Of a DNA stretch of 64,000 nt, positions 22,796 through 30,570 are shown piece by piece. The stretch is from Chryseolinea lacunae (GTDB lineage: Bacteria > Bacteroidota > Bacteroidia > Cytophagales > Cyclobacteriaceae). Below the pieces are notes generated by a model. It saw nothing but the letters and a program-made list of their open reading frames with translations, was not told where the DNA came from and did not search any database. The translations under genes and the position numbers were made by a program. Numbering within the stretch: position 1 is the first letter of the stretch; every line of letters starts with the position of its first letter. Location: NCBI RefSeq assembly GCF_016735595.1, contig NZ_JAERRB010000003.1:733401-797400 (forward strand). The letters run 5' to 3'.

Positions 22796-23188
22796 ATGAT
22801 GAGAAGCTTATACCGCCCCACAGGAGCCCACGAGTTGGCGCTGATCATTGAGTCCGGTATGAAGCGATACCCGCCGAGACTTTTCTGGCAACCGATATTC
22901 TATCCGGTTCTCAATTTTCAGTATGCCGCAGAAATAGCCGAGCGCTGGAACATGCGCGATGCGTCTGGCGATGGCGTCGGCTTTGTTACGGCTTTCAAGG
23001 TTCCCGAAAATTATTTTCTGAAGTTTGAAGTGCAAACCGTAGGCCTGGCGCACCACCAGGAGCTGTGGGTGTTGGCTGAACAGCTGCATGAGTTTAATGA
23101 CCACATCGTGAATGGCATCCGTGTAGAGAAAGCGTTTATCGGTGACAAGTTCGTGATGACCGAAACACTGAAATCTGTTTTGCCATGA
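22796..23188 (+). CDS. Small protein of the 'ADP-ribosylation/crystallin J1' annotated family
   Basis: 130 residues, 4 nt after the previous stop. It has the pattern LYRPTGAHELALIIESG, YPPRLFWQPIFYPVLN, AEIAERWN, VPENYFLKFEVQTVG and HHQELWVLAEQLHEFNDHIV. Proteins with this pattern are commonly annotated ADP-ribosylation/crystallin J1 but are far too short for an ADP-ribosylglycohydrolase, so the name should not be taken as function. Association with KptA, which produces ADP-ribose cyclic phosphate, is interesting but unproven. Confidence 0.65.
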   Translation: MMRSLYRPTGAHELALIIESGMKRYPPRLFWQPIFYPVLNFQYAAEIAERWNMRDASGDGVGFVTAFKVPENYFLKFEVQTVGLAHHQELWVLAEQLHEFNDHIVNGIRVEKAFIGDKFVMTETLKSVLP

Positions 23189-23303
23189 TTGATAAAAGAC
23201 CGGGGGTTAAAAAAACTTCCGGTCTGCTATACTCCAGACAACAAAACCTTCGTCCTTAGAACTTAACCGCAAGGGAGCGCATGTCGCAAACCTATTTGCC
23301 GCT

Positions 23304-23867
23304 ATGAACCGACACGATTTGACAAGTCATATCTATACACTCGACAACTTCCTGACCCCGGAAGCTTGCCTGGCGTTTATTCAGCAGACTGAGAATTTGG
23401 GATATGAACCCGCCACCATCATGACCGATCATGGACCCCGTCTGGCGGAGCATGTGCGCAACAACAACCGTGTGATGTTTAAAGACGTTGCACTCGCGGA
23501 ACAACTTTGGCAACGTCTTGGCGAACAAGCACCCGCCCCGTTAAGCGACAGCGTGGCGTATGGCCTGAACGAATTGTTTCGCTTTTATCGCTACCGTCCC
23601 GGACAGAAATTCAGAAAGCACCGTGACGCAAGCTACATTAAGAGCGCAACCGAAGGTAGCCTCTTCACTTTCATGATCTACCTGAACGACGATTTCACAG
23701 GCGGTGAAACAACGTTCAACGAGATTGTGGTGAAACCCAAAACAGGTTCGGCACTCATCTTTCGCCACGCATTGGAGCACGAGGGCACAGAAGTGCTGAC
23801 GGGCGTGAAGTATGTTTTGCGAACCGACATCATGTTTACATTAACTAAAAAAACCAAATCAAAATGA
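23304..23867 (+). CDS. 2-oxoglutarate/Fe(II) oxygenase, prolyl-4-hydroxylase type
   Basis: 187 residues, single double-stranded beta-helix domain. Metal motif FRKHRDASYI (H-x-D), strand FTFMIYLNDDFTGGETTFNE, distal His in FRHALEHEGTEV, and 2OG-binding Lys/Arg near GVKYVLRTDIMF. Closest to the P4Hc family; small bacterial members hydroxylate proteins or other substrates. Its stop overlaps the start of the exonuclease gene (ATGA), so the two are translationally coupled. Second 2OG oxygenase domain in the island, besides the WYL fusion. Confidence 0.88.
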   Translation: MNRHDLTSHIYTLDNFLTPEACLAFIQQTENLGYEPATIMTDHGPRLAEHVRNNNRVMFKDVALAEQLWQRLGEQAPAPLSDSVAYGLNELFRFYRYRPGQKFRKHRDASYIKSATEGSLFTFMIYLNDDFTGGETTFNEIVVKPKTGSALIFRHALEHEGTEVLTGVKYVLRTDIMFTLTKKTKSK

Positions 23868-24388
23868 GCTACATCATTGTAGATGTCGAATCCGATGGCC
23901 CCATTCCCCATAAATATTCCATGGTGTGTTTTGGCGCCGTTGTGTTGGAGACGTCGCTTACTAAAAAATTTTACGGACAAATAAAGCCCGTCAGCGGCAA
24001 GTGGATACCCGAAGCCCTCGCCGTGAGTGGCTTCACCCGGCAGCAACACGAACAATTTGAAGAACCCGAGGCCGTGATGAAATCATTCGCCGAATGGCTG
24101 AGAGCCAACGTGAAGGGTCGACCGATTTTTATTTCCGACAACCTGGCCTTCGACTGGCAGTGGATCAATTATTATTTCCACTATTTCGTTGGCGAAAATC
24201 CGTTTGGCTTCAGCGGTCGCCGCATCGGCGATCTATACTGTGGCATGAAGATGGACACGGGCCTTAACCGGGAATGGAAAGAGCGATTCAGGAAAACCCA
24301 TCACGACCACCATCCGGTGAACGACGCGCTGGGCAATGCCGAAGCGCTATTGGAAATGAAAAAGATGGGATTGAAAATTCCGTCATGA
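23864..24388 (+). CDS. DEDDh family 3'-5' exonuclease
   Basis: 174 residues. Motifs: IIVDVESDG (Exo I, Asp and Glu), ISDNLAFDWQWI (Exo II, Asp) and HHPVNDALGNAEAL (Exo III, His and Asp). This is the RNase T/oligoribonuclease/DnaQ fold; the small size without other domains favours RNA 3'-end trimming, which fits with KptA 20 nt downstream and RtcB upstream. Coupled to the 2OG oxygenase by ATGA overlap. The exact substrate cannot be told from sequence. Confidence 0.88.
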   Translation: MSYIIVDVESDGPIPHKYSMVCFGAVVLETSLTKKFYGQIKPVSGKWIPEALAVSGFTRQQHEQFEEPEAVMKSFAEWLRANVKGRPIFISDNLAFDWQWINYYFHYFVGENPFGFSGRRIGDLYCGMKMDTGLNREWKERFRKTHHDHHPVNDALGNAEALLEMKKMGLKIPS

Positions 24389-24408
24389 AAAATTAAAGAC
24401 ATTAAAAA

Positions 24409-24972
24409 ATGATTACTGAAAAAGAAACGGTGCGCATCAGCAAATTTCTGAGCCTGGTGCTGCGCCATCAACCCGAAACCATTCAGATCACCCTCGACGA
24501 AAACGGCTGGACCGACGTTGCTGTCCTGCTCGATCGCTTGAAAGCACACGGACTTTCCGTTTCGAAAGAGATTCTTCAACACGTGGTGGATACGAACAGC
24601 AAGAAACGATTTGCCTTCAACGACAATCAAACTAAAATCAGGGCAAGCCAGGGCCATTCTGTTTCGGTCGACCTGGACTATGCGCCTCAAACGCCGCCCG
24701 ACATTTTGTATCACGGCACATCCACCACAGCGCTGGAATCGATCTTCAAAACCGGACTTGAAAAACGGCAGCGACATCATGTGCACCTCAGCGCCGATAA
24801 GGAAACCGCACGAACTGTGGGCCAGCGCTACGGCAAGGCCGTGGTGTTGACGGTCGACACCGGCGCAATGCATCGCGAGGGCTATGCGTTCTATGTATCC
24901 GAGAATGCTGTCTGGCTAACCGATCATGTTCCGGCAAACTATCTGAAATTACCAGAGGAGTTTTCGGTCTGA
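24409..24972 (+). CDS. kptA: RNA 2'-phosphotransferase KptA/Tpt1
   Basis: 187 residues, normal length. N-terminal winged domain with ISKFLSLVLRHQPE and LDENGWTDVAVLL, C-terminal ART-like NAD domain with ILYHGTSTTALESIFKTGL, RQRHHVHLSAD and ENAVWLTDHVP. The Arg-His-Arg-Arg type catalytic residues of Tpt1 are visible (R18 or R19 region, H97 in HGT, R122). It moves an internal RNA 2'-phosphate to NAD. Such 2'-phosphates arise when ends are healed and sealed by fungal or plant-type pathways, so KptA next to RNA ligases and an HD phosphoesterase completes a repair set. Confidence 0.93.
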   Translation: MITEKETVRISKFLSLVLRHQPETIQITLDENGWTDVAVLLDRLKAHGLSVSKEILQHVVDTNSKKRFAFNDNQTKIRASQGHSVSVDLDYAPQTPPDILYHGTSTTALESIFKTGLEKRQRHHVHLSADKETARTVGQRYGKAVVLTVDTGAMHREGYAFYVSENAVWLTDHVPANYLKLPEEFSV

Positions 24973-25075
24973 TCGTGAAAAACGGGGAATGTACTGTGAC
25001 CGCAATGTTCACATGTGTTCGACAAGAAGGGAATGAACCGGTCGCGTGAAATGCGGACGGTGCTGGTTGGAAAGA

Positions 25076-25321
25076 TTATGGCTTCTTGACGAGAGGCGCT
25101 TTGGCAAATTGATCGGGCAGTGTTTTGTCCGATTTTTTTTTGGTAACGATCTTGCCCTCGTTGATCAGCACATTGGCAACCAACTTCACTTGTTCCAGCA
25201 GTTGTTGCCAGTTTTTTGCATCGATGGCGCGGGCCACATCGGGCGGGCCAAAAGTTTTGGTGGACCCGCATTCATCTGCCAGCTTTAATATTGTTTTGCG
25301 GATGTCTTCTGCAAATATCAT
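25076..25321 (-). CDS. DUF3253 domain protein
   Basis: 81 residues. MIFAEDIRKTILKLADECGSTKTFGPPDVARAI... WQQLLEQVKLVANVLINEGKIV matches the short winged-helix-like DUF3253. Function unknown. Convergent with kptA and probably outside the RNA-repair set. Confidence 0.75.
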   Translation of the reverse strand: MIFAEDIRKTILKLADECGSTKTFGPPDVARAIDAKNWQQLLEQVKLVANVLINEGKIVTKKKSDKTLPDQFAKAPLVKKP

Positions 25322-25485
25322 AGTGGACTATTGGAAGATGGCGTTGTATGGTGAACAGCGAAAGGGGGTTTTCGGTTCTCGTTCTGGGCCTTTATTAACT
25401 GTTGTATAGAAATTAAATTCAAACATCCCCCATCATTTTGGGGTGACAAACCGGTGTTTCAGGATTAGTACATTACTTTTGCACC

Positions 25486-25869
25486 ATGTCTGTACGGTCC
25501 TTTATCACGGAACAACCCTCGCCGCAACGCGAAATCATGACGATTCTGCGATCGTGGATCATGGACCTGGGTCCGCACACACAGGAGAAAATCAGCTATA
25601 GCATCCCCTATTTCCACTTCTACGGGCAGCTTTGCTATCTCAATCCTGTGAAGGACGGTGTGGATCTGGGGTTCAACAAAGGCTACGAGCTCTCCAACGA
25701 CGAAGGCCTCCTGGAAACGAAAGGCCGGAAGCACGTGAAAAGCATCACTTTTTATAGCGTTGCCGAACTGGAAGAACGCGAAGACGCCCTCCGACACCTG
25801 CTGAACGAAGCCGCCATCCTGAACGAATACAGGTTTAAACAAACACAGAAGAAGAAAAAAACATCATGA
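25486..25869 (+). CDS. DUF1801 (YdhG-like) protein
   Basis: 127 residues. The segment IMTILRSWIMDLGPHTQEKISYSIPYFHFYGQLCYLNPVKDGVDLGF fits the DUF1801/YdhG fold, related to frataxin-like proteins of unknown role. A lysine-rich tail (QTQKKKKTS) ends the protein. Stop overlaps the next start (ATGA). Confidence 0.8.
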   Translation: MSVRSFITEQPSPQREIMTILRSWIMDLGPHTQEKISYSIPYFHFYGQLCYLNPVKDGVDLGFNKGYELSNDEGLLETKGRKHVKSITFYSVAELEEREDALRHLLNEAAILNEYRFKQTQKKKKTS

Positions 25870-26894
25870 ACGAACCCGATATTCCGGAACAGGACGACGA
25901 CGCGTTGTTCGAACATCACCGCATTGTTGCCGACGCAAAACAAGGCCAGGTGCGCATCGATAAATTTTTGATGGCCCGCCTCCCCAACGTGACCCGCACC
26001 AAAATTCAGGGTGGCATTCACGAAGGATTTGTGAAGGTGAACGACAAGGCCATTAAGCCCAACTACAAGATTCACCCCAACGATGTCATCACCGTGTCGC
26101 TGCCCGAACCGCCGCGCGACAACGAAGTGCTGCCCGAGAACATTCCGCTCAACATTGTCTACGAAGATGCCCACCTCATGGTCATCAACAAGCCTCCCGG
26201 CATGGTAGTGCATCCGGCCTATCAAAACTGGACGGGCACCGTGGTGAACGCATTGGCCTATCACTTTCAGAACTTGCCCGAGTTGCCCGGCAACGACGGC
26301 CGCCCTGGTTTGGTGCACCGTATCGATAAAGACACGTCAGGGCTACTGGTCATTGCCAAAGATGAACTCACACTCACGGCGTTGGCAAAACAATTTTTTG
26401 ACCACACCATCGAACGACGCTATCAGGCCATTGTGTGGGGTGTGCCCGAGCCACCGCAGGGCACAATCAACGTGAACGTTGGCCGAAGCTTGAAAGACCG
26501 GCGCGTCACCACCACGTTTCCCGAAGGCGACATGGGGCGACATGCCATCACACACTTCACGTTGTTGAAAGACCTGCGCTATGTTTCGTTGATTGAATGC
26601 AAGTTGGAAACCGGCCGCACGCACCAGATCCGCGCCCACATGAAATACCTGGGCCACCCGTTGTTTAACGACGCGCTCTATGGGGGCGATCAGGTGTTGA
26701 AGGGAACGGTGTTCACGAAATACAAACAGTTTGTCGACAACTGTTTCACCATCATACCGCGTCAGGCGCTTCATGCCAAAAGCCTGGGCTTTATTCATCC
26801 GGCCACAAGACAGTTCATGCAATTCGATTCGGAACTGCCGGACGATTTCAAAAATGCGATTGAAAAGTGGGAGAACTACGTGAAGTATAACTGA
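25866..26894 (+). CDS. RluA-family 23S rRNA pseudouridine synthase (RluD-like)
   Basis: 342 residues. N-terminal S4 domain (RIDKFLMARLPNVTRTKIQGGI ... VKVNDKAIK, about 22-85), catalytic domain with the family signature GLVHRIDKDTSGLLVIAK (catalytic Asp in RIDKDTSG, about 158) and the closing CKLETGRTHQIRAHM. Converts uridines of 23S rRNA helix 69 to pseudouridine in the RluD group. A housekeeping gene of normal length, coupled to DUF1801. Confidence 0.95.
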   Translation: MNEPDIPEQDDDALFEHHRIVADAKQGQVRIDKFLMARLPNVTRTKIQGGIHEGFVKVNDKAIKPNYKIHPNDVITVSLPEPPRDNEVLPENIPLNIVYEDAHLMVINKPPGMVVHPAYQNWTGTVVNALAYHFQNLPELPGNDGRPGLVHRIDKDTSGLLVIAKDELTLTALAKQFFDHTIERRYQAIVWGVPEPPQGTINVNVGRSLKDRRVTTTFPEGDMGRHAITHFTLLKDLRYVSLIECKLETGRTHQIRAHMKYLGHPLFNDALYGGDQVLKGTVFTKYKQFVDNCFTIIPRQALHAKSLGFIHPATRQFMQFDSELPDDFKNAIEKWENYVKYN

Positions 26895-27000
26895 TACACC
26901 CGAAGCGAAAGCCCGGTTTAGAAAAAAGAGAAAAAGAAACCAGCAGCGTGCGCGTTGAACGCACGAGGGTTATTCGAAGAAGATCAAGTGCGCTACGGCT

Positions 27001-27204
27001 TTAGAACGCTGCGGTGAGCTTGCGTCCTTTGCCGAGTGCCTGGCGAATCTCCCTCAAGCCTTCGCGTTTAAGCTGTTGGCGGGATGCTTCGTCGAGCGGT
27101 GCGTACAAAAGATCTTTGATGTAGGCCAACACCTTTTCGGTTTGACCTGGGTCGAGCGACTCCAGCGACTGGAGGATCGCATGCTTTTGGTGAATCGATT
27201 TCAT
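27001..27204 (-). CDS. Small helical protein, unknown
   Basis: 67 residues from ATG 27204 (the longer frame starts inside a low-complexity leader). Mostly helical and charged: LESLDPGQTEKVLAYIKDLL, then QQLKREGLREIRQALGKGRK. Resembles antidote-like or DNA-linked small proteins of Bacteroidota that often stand alone; no toxin partner is adjacent. Function unknown. Confidence 0.6.
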   Translation of the reverse strand: MKSIHQKHAILQSLESLDPGQTEKVLAYIKDLLYAPLDEASRQQLKREGLREIRQALGKGRKLTAAF

Positions 27205-27454
27205 AGCAAGTAGTGGTTGCTTATTACAAAGAACGTAAATAAGTGGGCTGAGGTTCAAGTCCTTAGGGTGCTATTAACCATAATACAACACGGAAGTAAT
27301 ATTCCGCTGACAAATGTGTCGAAATCGGCCCCGAGCCAGGCCGTTGTGACCCCTATTCTATCGTTTGAAACACCCTATAAAGGCCCAAAACTGCATATGG
27401 TATAATTGACAATAAGGATATTGCTATGTACCTTACCGGTCTAGCCTATATATT

Positions 27455-30400
27455 ATGTCAAAATTCAACTTTCGCCCGGCCTTTTGGCTCGGCGCAGCGG
27501 CCTTGGTAGCCTTCTCCTGCAAGCAAAAGCCAGCCGAAACCAACGACGAACACTCCACCGCCGCTTCACTGGCCGACCTCAAGGTTCACGAGGGGCTGGA
27601 GGTGACGCTCTTCGCGTCCGAACCCATGTTCACCAATCCCACCAACATCGCCATCGATGCGCGAGGCCGGGTTTGGGTGTGTGAAGCCTACAACTATAGA
27701 AATCAATATAACATCAAGAATCCGGCAAAGGCCGAGGGCGATCGCATCATGATTTTGGAAGACACCGACGGCGACGGCAAAGCCGACAAAAGCAAGGTGT
27801 TCTACCAGGGAACCGATGTGAACTCGGCGCTGGGCATTTCGCTGTTGGGCAACAAGGTGATTGTGTCGTGCAGCCCCAATGTTTTTGTGTTCACCGACGA
27901 CAACGGCGACGATGTTCCCGATAAAAAAGAGATTTTCTTCCAGGGCATTCAGGGTCTGCAACACGATCACGGCATGCACACTTTTGTGTTTGGCCCCGAT
28001 GGTCGTTTGTATTTCAACTTTGGCAACGAAGGCAAATCGCTGTTGAATGCTGCCGGCGACACGGTGGTTGATGTTCACGGCCACAAGGTGGTGACCAACG
28101 GCAAGCCCTTCCGCGAAGGCATGGTGATGCGCTGCGACGTGGATGGCTCGCACGTGGAAGTGTTGGGCAACAACTTCCGGAACAATTTTGAAGTGTCGGT
28201 CGATCCTTATGGAACACTCTGGCAATCGGACAACGACGACGATGGCAACAAAGGCACGCGCATCAACTACGTGATGGAATATGGAAACTTTGGCTACCGC
28301 GACGAAATGACCGGCGCCAGCTGGAACACACGACGAACCAATCTTGAAAAAGAAATTCCCCTGCGCCACTGGCACCTCAACGACCCCGGCGTGGTGCCCA
28401 ACATTCTGCAAACCGGCTCCGGCTCACCCGCGGGTATAACCGTTTACGAAGGTGATTTGCTTCCTGAAATTTTCCGGGGACAAATGATTCACGCGGAACC
28501 CGGTCACAACGTGGTGCGTGCCTATCCGGTTGAAAATGATGGCGCGGGCTACAAGGCCACCATCGTGAATATTCTGGAAGGACAAAAAGACCAATGGTTC
28601 CGTCCCATTGACGTGGCCGTTGCGCCCGATGGTTCGTTGTTTGTGGCCGACTGGTATGATCCCGGCGTTGGTGGCCACCAGGTGGGCGATCTTGACAGGG
28701 GACGCATCTATCGCGTGGCACCAGTCAAGACAAACTACACGGTTGCAAAAACAGATGTGAGCAGCACGGAAGGCGCCGTTGCCGCATTGCTCAATCCCAA
28801 TCCCGCCGTGCGTTTCCTGGGATGGACTGCGCTGGCTGCAGCGGGCGAGAAAGCAGAGCCTGCGCTACAAACTTTGTGGAAAGAAAGCAACCCGCGACAT
28901 CGCGCACAAGCGTTGTGGCTGTTGTCGAAACTTCCGAACGCTGAAACGTATATCGATCAGGCATTGACCGACGGTGATGCCAACCTGCGCATTGCCGGCG
29001 TTCGCGTGATTCGTTCACTGCAAAAAGATGTTTTGCCGGTAGCCCTGAAGTTGCAAAATGATGCGTCGCCACAGGTGCGGCGTGAAGTGGCGCTGGCCAT
29101 TCGTGGAAACAAGACGGCCGCGGCGGCTGATGTGTGGACAACGTTGGCGCAGCAATACGATGGCAAAGACCGCTGGTATCTCGAAGCCCTGGGCATTGGC
29201 GCCGACGGCAACTGGGATGCATATTTCACAACCTGGAAAAAGAAAGTGGGCGCAGCCTGGAACACACCGGCCAACCGCGACATTGTGTGGCGTAGCCGAA
29301 GCAAATATGCGTTGCCGTTGCTGGCCGAGCTGATCAAGGGGTCGAACGACCAGGAGATGCTTCGCTACTATCGCGCCTTCGACTTTCACACCGATGCCTC
29401 CAAACAAACCGTGCTGGCCCAGCTGGTGCAGCAAAGCCAGGGCGACAAACTTGTGCTGGCACTGAAACATATGGACGCGTCGAAGTTGAAAATGACGCCG
29501 GCCATCACCACCGCGCTCAACAAAGTGCTGGACGCGAAAAAAGGAAAACTCGAGTTTGTAGAACTCGTCACGTTGTTCAACTTAAAGGATCGCGCAAAAG
29601 ATCTGCTACAGTTGGCCGTGCAATATCCCGACAGCACCGTGGGCAAAGAATCGGCCCGCACGCTGATGCTGAAATGGAACAAGACCGATCTTGTGATGAA
29701 TGTAATAAACAAGGGCACAAAAGAAGAAGCACAAGCCATGATCAAAGGACTATGGCCACTTATGAATAACCAGAATGTGGTGGCGTTGATGGAAGGTGTG
29801 ATGATGGACAGCGCAAAAAATATAGAACTGCGCAAACTGGCGGTGAAAACTTTTGGTGGCCAATGGGGTGCCGAAGACCGGTTGCTGGTGTTGGCCAAGG
29901 AAAATAAAATTCCGGAAGCGTTGAACACCGCTGTGGCCGGTGTTTTCCAGACGGCATGGCGTGGCCAGTTGCGCGAAGAGGCCGCGAAGTATATCAAACT
30001 TCCGGGAAGCAAAGAAGGCACGGCGCTGCCCGCTGTTTCGGTGTTGGTAGATAAGCATGGCGATGCGGCAAAGGGTCAGGAAGTATTCAAGACGCTGTGC
30101 ATGCAATGTCACAAAGTGAAAAGCGAGGGCGTGAATTTTGGGCCGGAGCTGAGCGAGATCGGCGACAAGCTTTCGAAGGAAGCGATGTATGCCGCCATTC
30201 TCTTCCCCGACCAGGGCATAAGTTTTGGCTTTGAAGGCTACAACATAAAGCTGAAAGACGGCTCTTCTGCCTTCGGACGCATTGTGTCGGAAACGGAAGA
30301 CAAAGTGGAGATGCAATACATGAGCAATCCTCAAACCGTGTTGAAAGAAAACATAGCCTCACGAACCAAGCTGGAAACATCGCTCATGCCCTCAAACCTG

Positions 30401-30487
30401 CAATCGTCGATGAGCGAGGATGAGTTGGTGAACCTGGTGGAGTATCTCACCACGTTGAAAAAGGACGAACGCGTGAGCAAAAACTAA
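27455..30487 (+). CDS. PVC-type c-type cytochrome: beta-propeller, HEAT repeats and haem domain
   Basis: 1010 residues. Lipoprotein signal with Cys22 (LVAFSCKQKP). Beta-propeller of the membrane-bound dehydrogenase type (about 40-430; LFASEPMFTNPTNIAIDARGRVWV, HDHGMHTFVFGPDGRLYF, VAPDGSLFVADWYDPG), HEAT-like helical repeats (about 440-840), then a cytochrome domain with CMQCH at about 882-886 and a distal segment after it (about 880-1005). Such proteins oxidise sugars or alcohols in the periplasm and pass electrons to the membrane. No partner oxidoreductase is adjacent. Confidence 0.93.
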   Translation: MSKFNFRPAFWLGAAALVAFSCKQKPAETNDEHSTAASLADLKVHEGLEVTLFASEPMFTNPTNIAIDARGRVWVCEAYNYRNQYNIKNPAKAEGDRIMILEDTDGDGKADKSKVFYQGTDVNSALGISLLGNKVIVSCSPNVFVFTDDNGDDVPDKKEIFFQGIQGLQHDHGMHTFVFGPDGRLYFNFGNEGKSLLNAAGDTVVDVHGHKVVTNGKPFREGMVMRCDVDGSHVEVLGNNFRNNFEVSVDPYGTLWQSDNDDDGNKGTRINYVMEYGNFGYRDEMTGASWNTRRTNLEKEIPLRHWHLNDPGVVPNILQTGSGSPAGITVYEGDLLPEIFRGQMIHAEPGHNVVRAYPVENDGAGYKATIVNILEGQKDQWFRPIDVAVAPDGSLFVADWYDPGVGGHQVGDLDRGRIYRVAPVKTNYTVAKTDVSSTEGAVAALLNPNPAVRFLGWTALAAAGEKAEPALQTLWKESNPRHRAQALWLLSKLPNAETYIDQALTDGDANLRIAGVRVIRSLQKDVLPVALKLQNDASPQVRREVALAIRGNKTAAAADVWTTLAQQYDGKDRWYLEALGIGADGNWDAYFTTWKKKVGAAWNTPANRDIVWRSRSKYALPLLAELIKGSNDQEMLRYYRAFDFHTDASKQTVLAQLVQQSQGDKLVLALKHMDASKLKMTPAITTALNKVLDAKKGKLEFVELVTLFNLKDRAKDLLQLAVQYPDSTVGKESARTLMLKWNKTDLVMNVINKGTKEEAQAMIKGLWPLMNNQNVVALMEGVMMDSAKNIELRKLAVKTFGGQWGAEDRLLVLAKENKIPEALNTAVAGVFQTAWRGQLREEAAKYIKLPGSKEGTALPAVSVLVDKHGDAAKGQEVFKTLCMQCHKVKSEGVNFGPELSEIGDKLSKEAMYAAILFPDQGISFGFEGYNIKLKDGSSAFGRIVSETEDKVEMQYMSNPQTVLKENIASRTKLETSLMPSNLQSSMSEDELVNLVEYLTTLKKDERVSKN

Positions 30488-30570
30488 AACCGGCGTTTTT
30501 TTGAATTTTGCCGTGCAGGCTGCAACCTAACCCCATGGCGTCGCGTCATAGGGGTTAGACTCGCTTTCCT

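Noticed and set aside
27001-27204. Antitoxin of a toxin-antitoxin pair
   Set aside because: Size and composition fit, but no toxin gene lies on either side.
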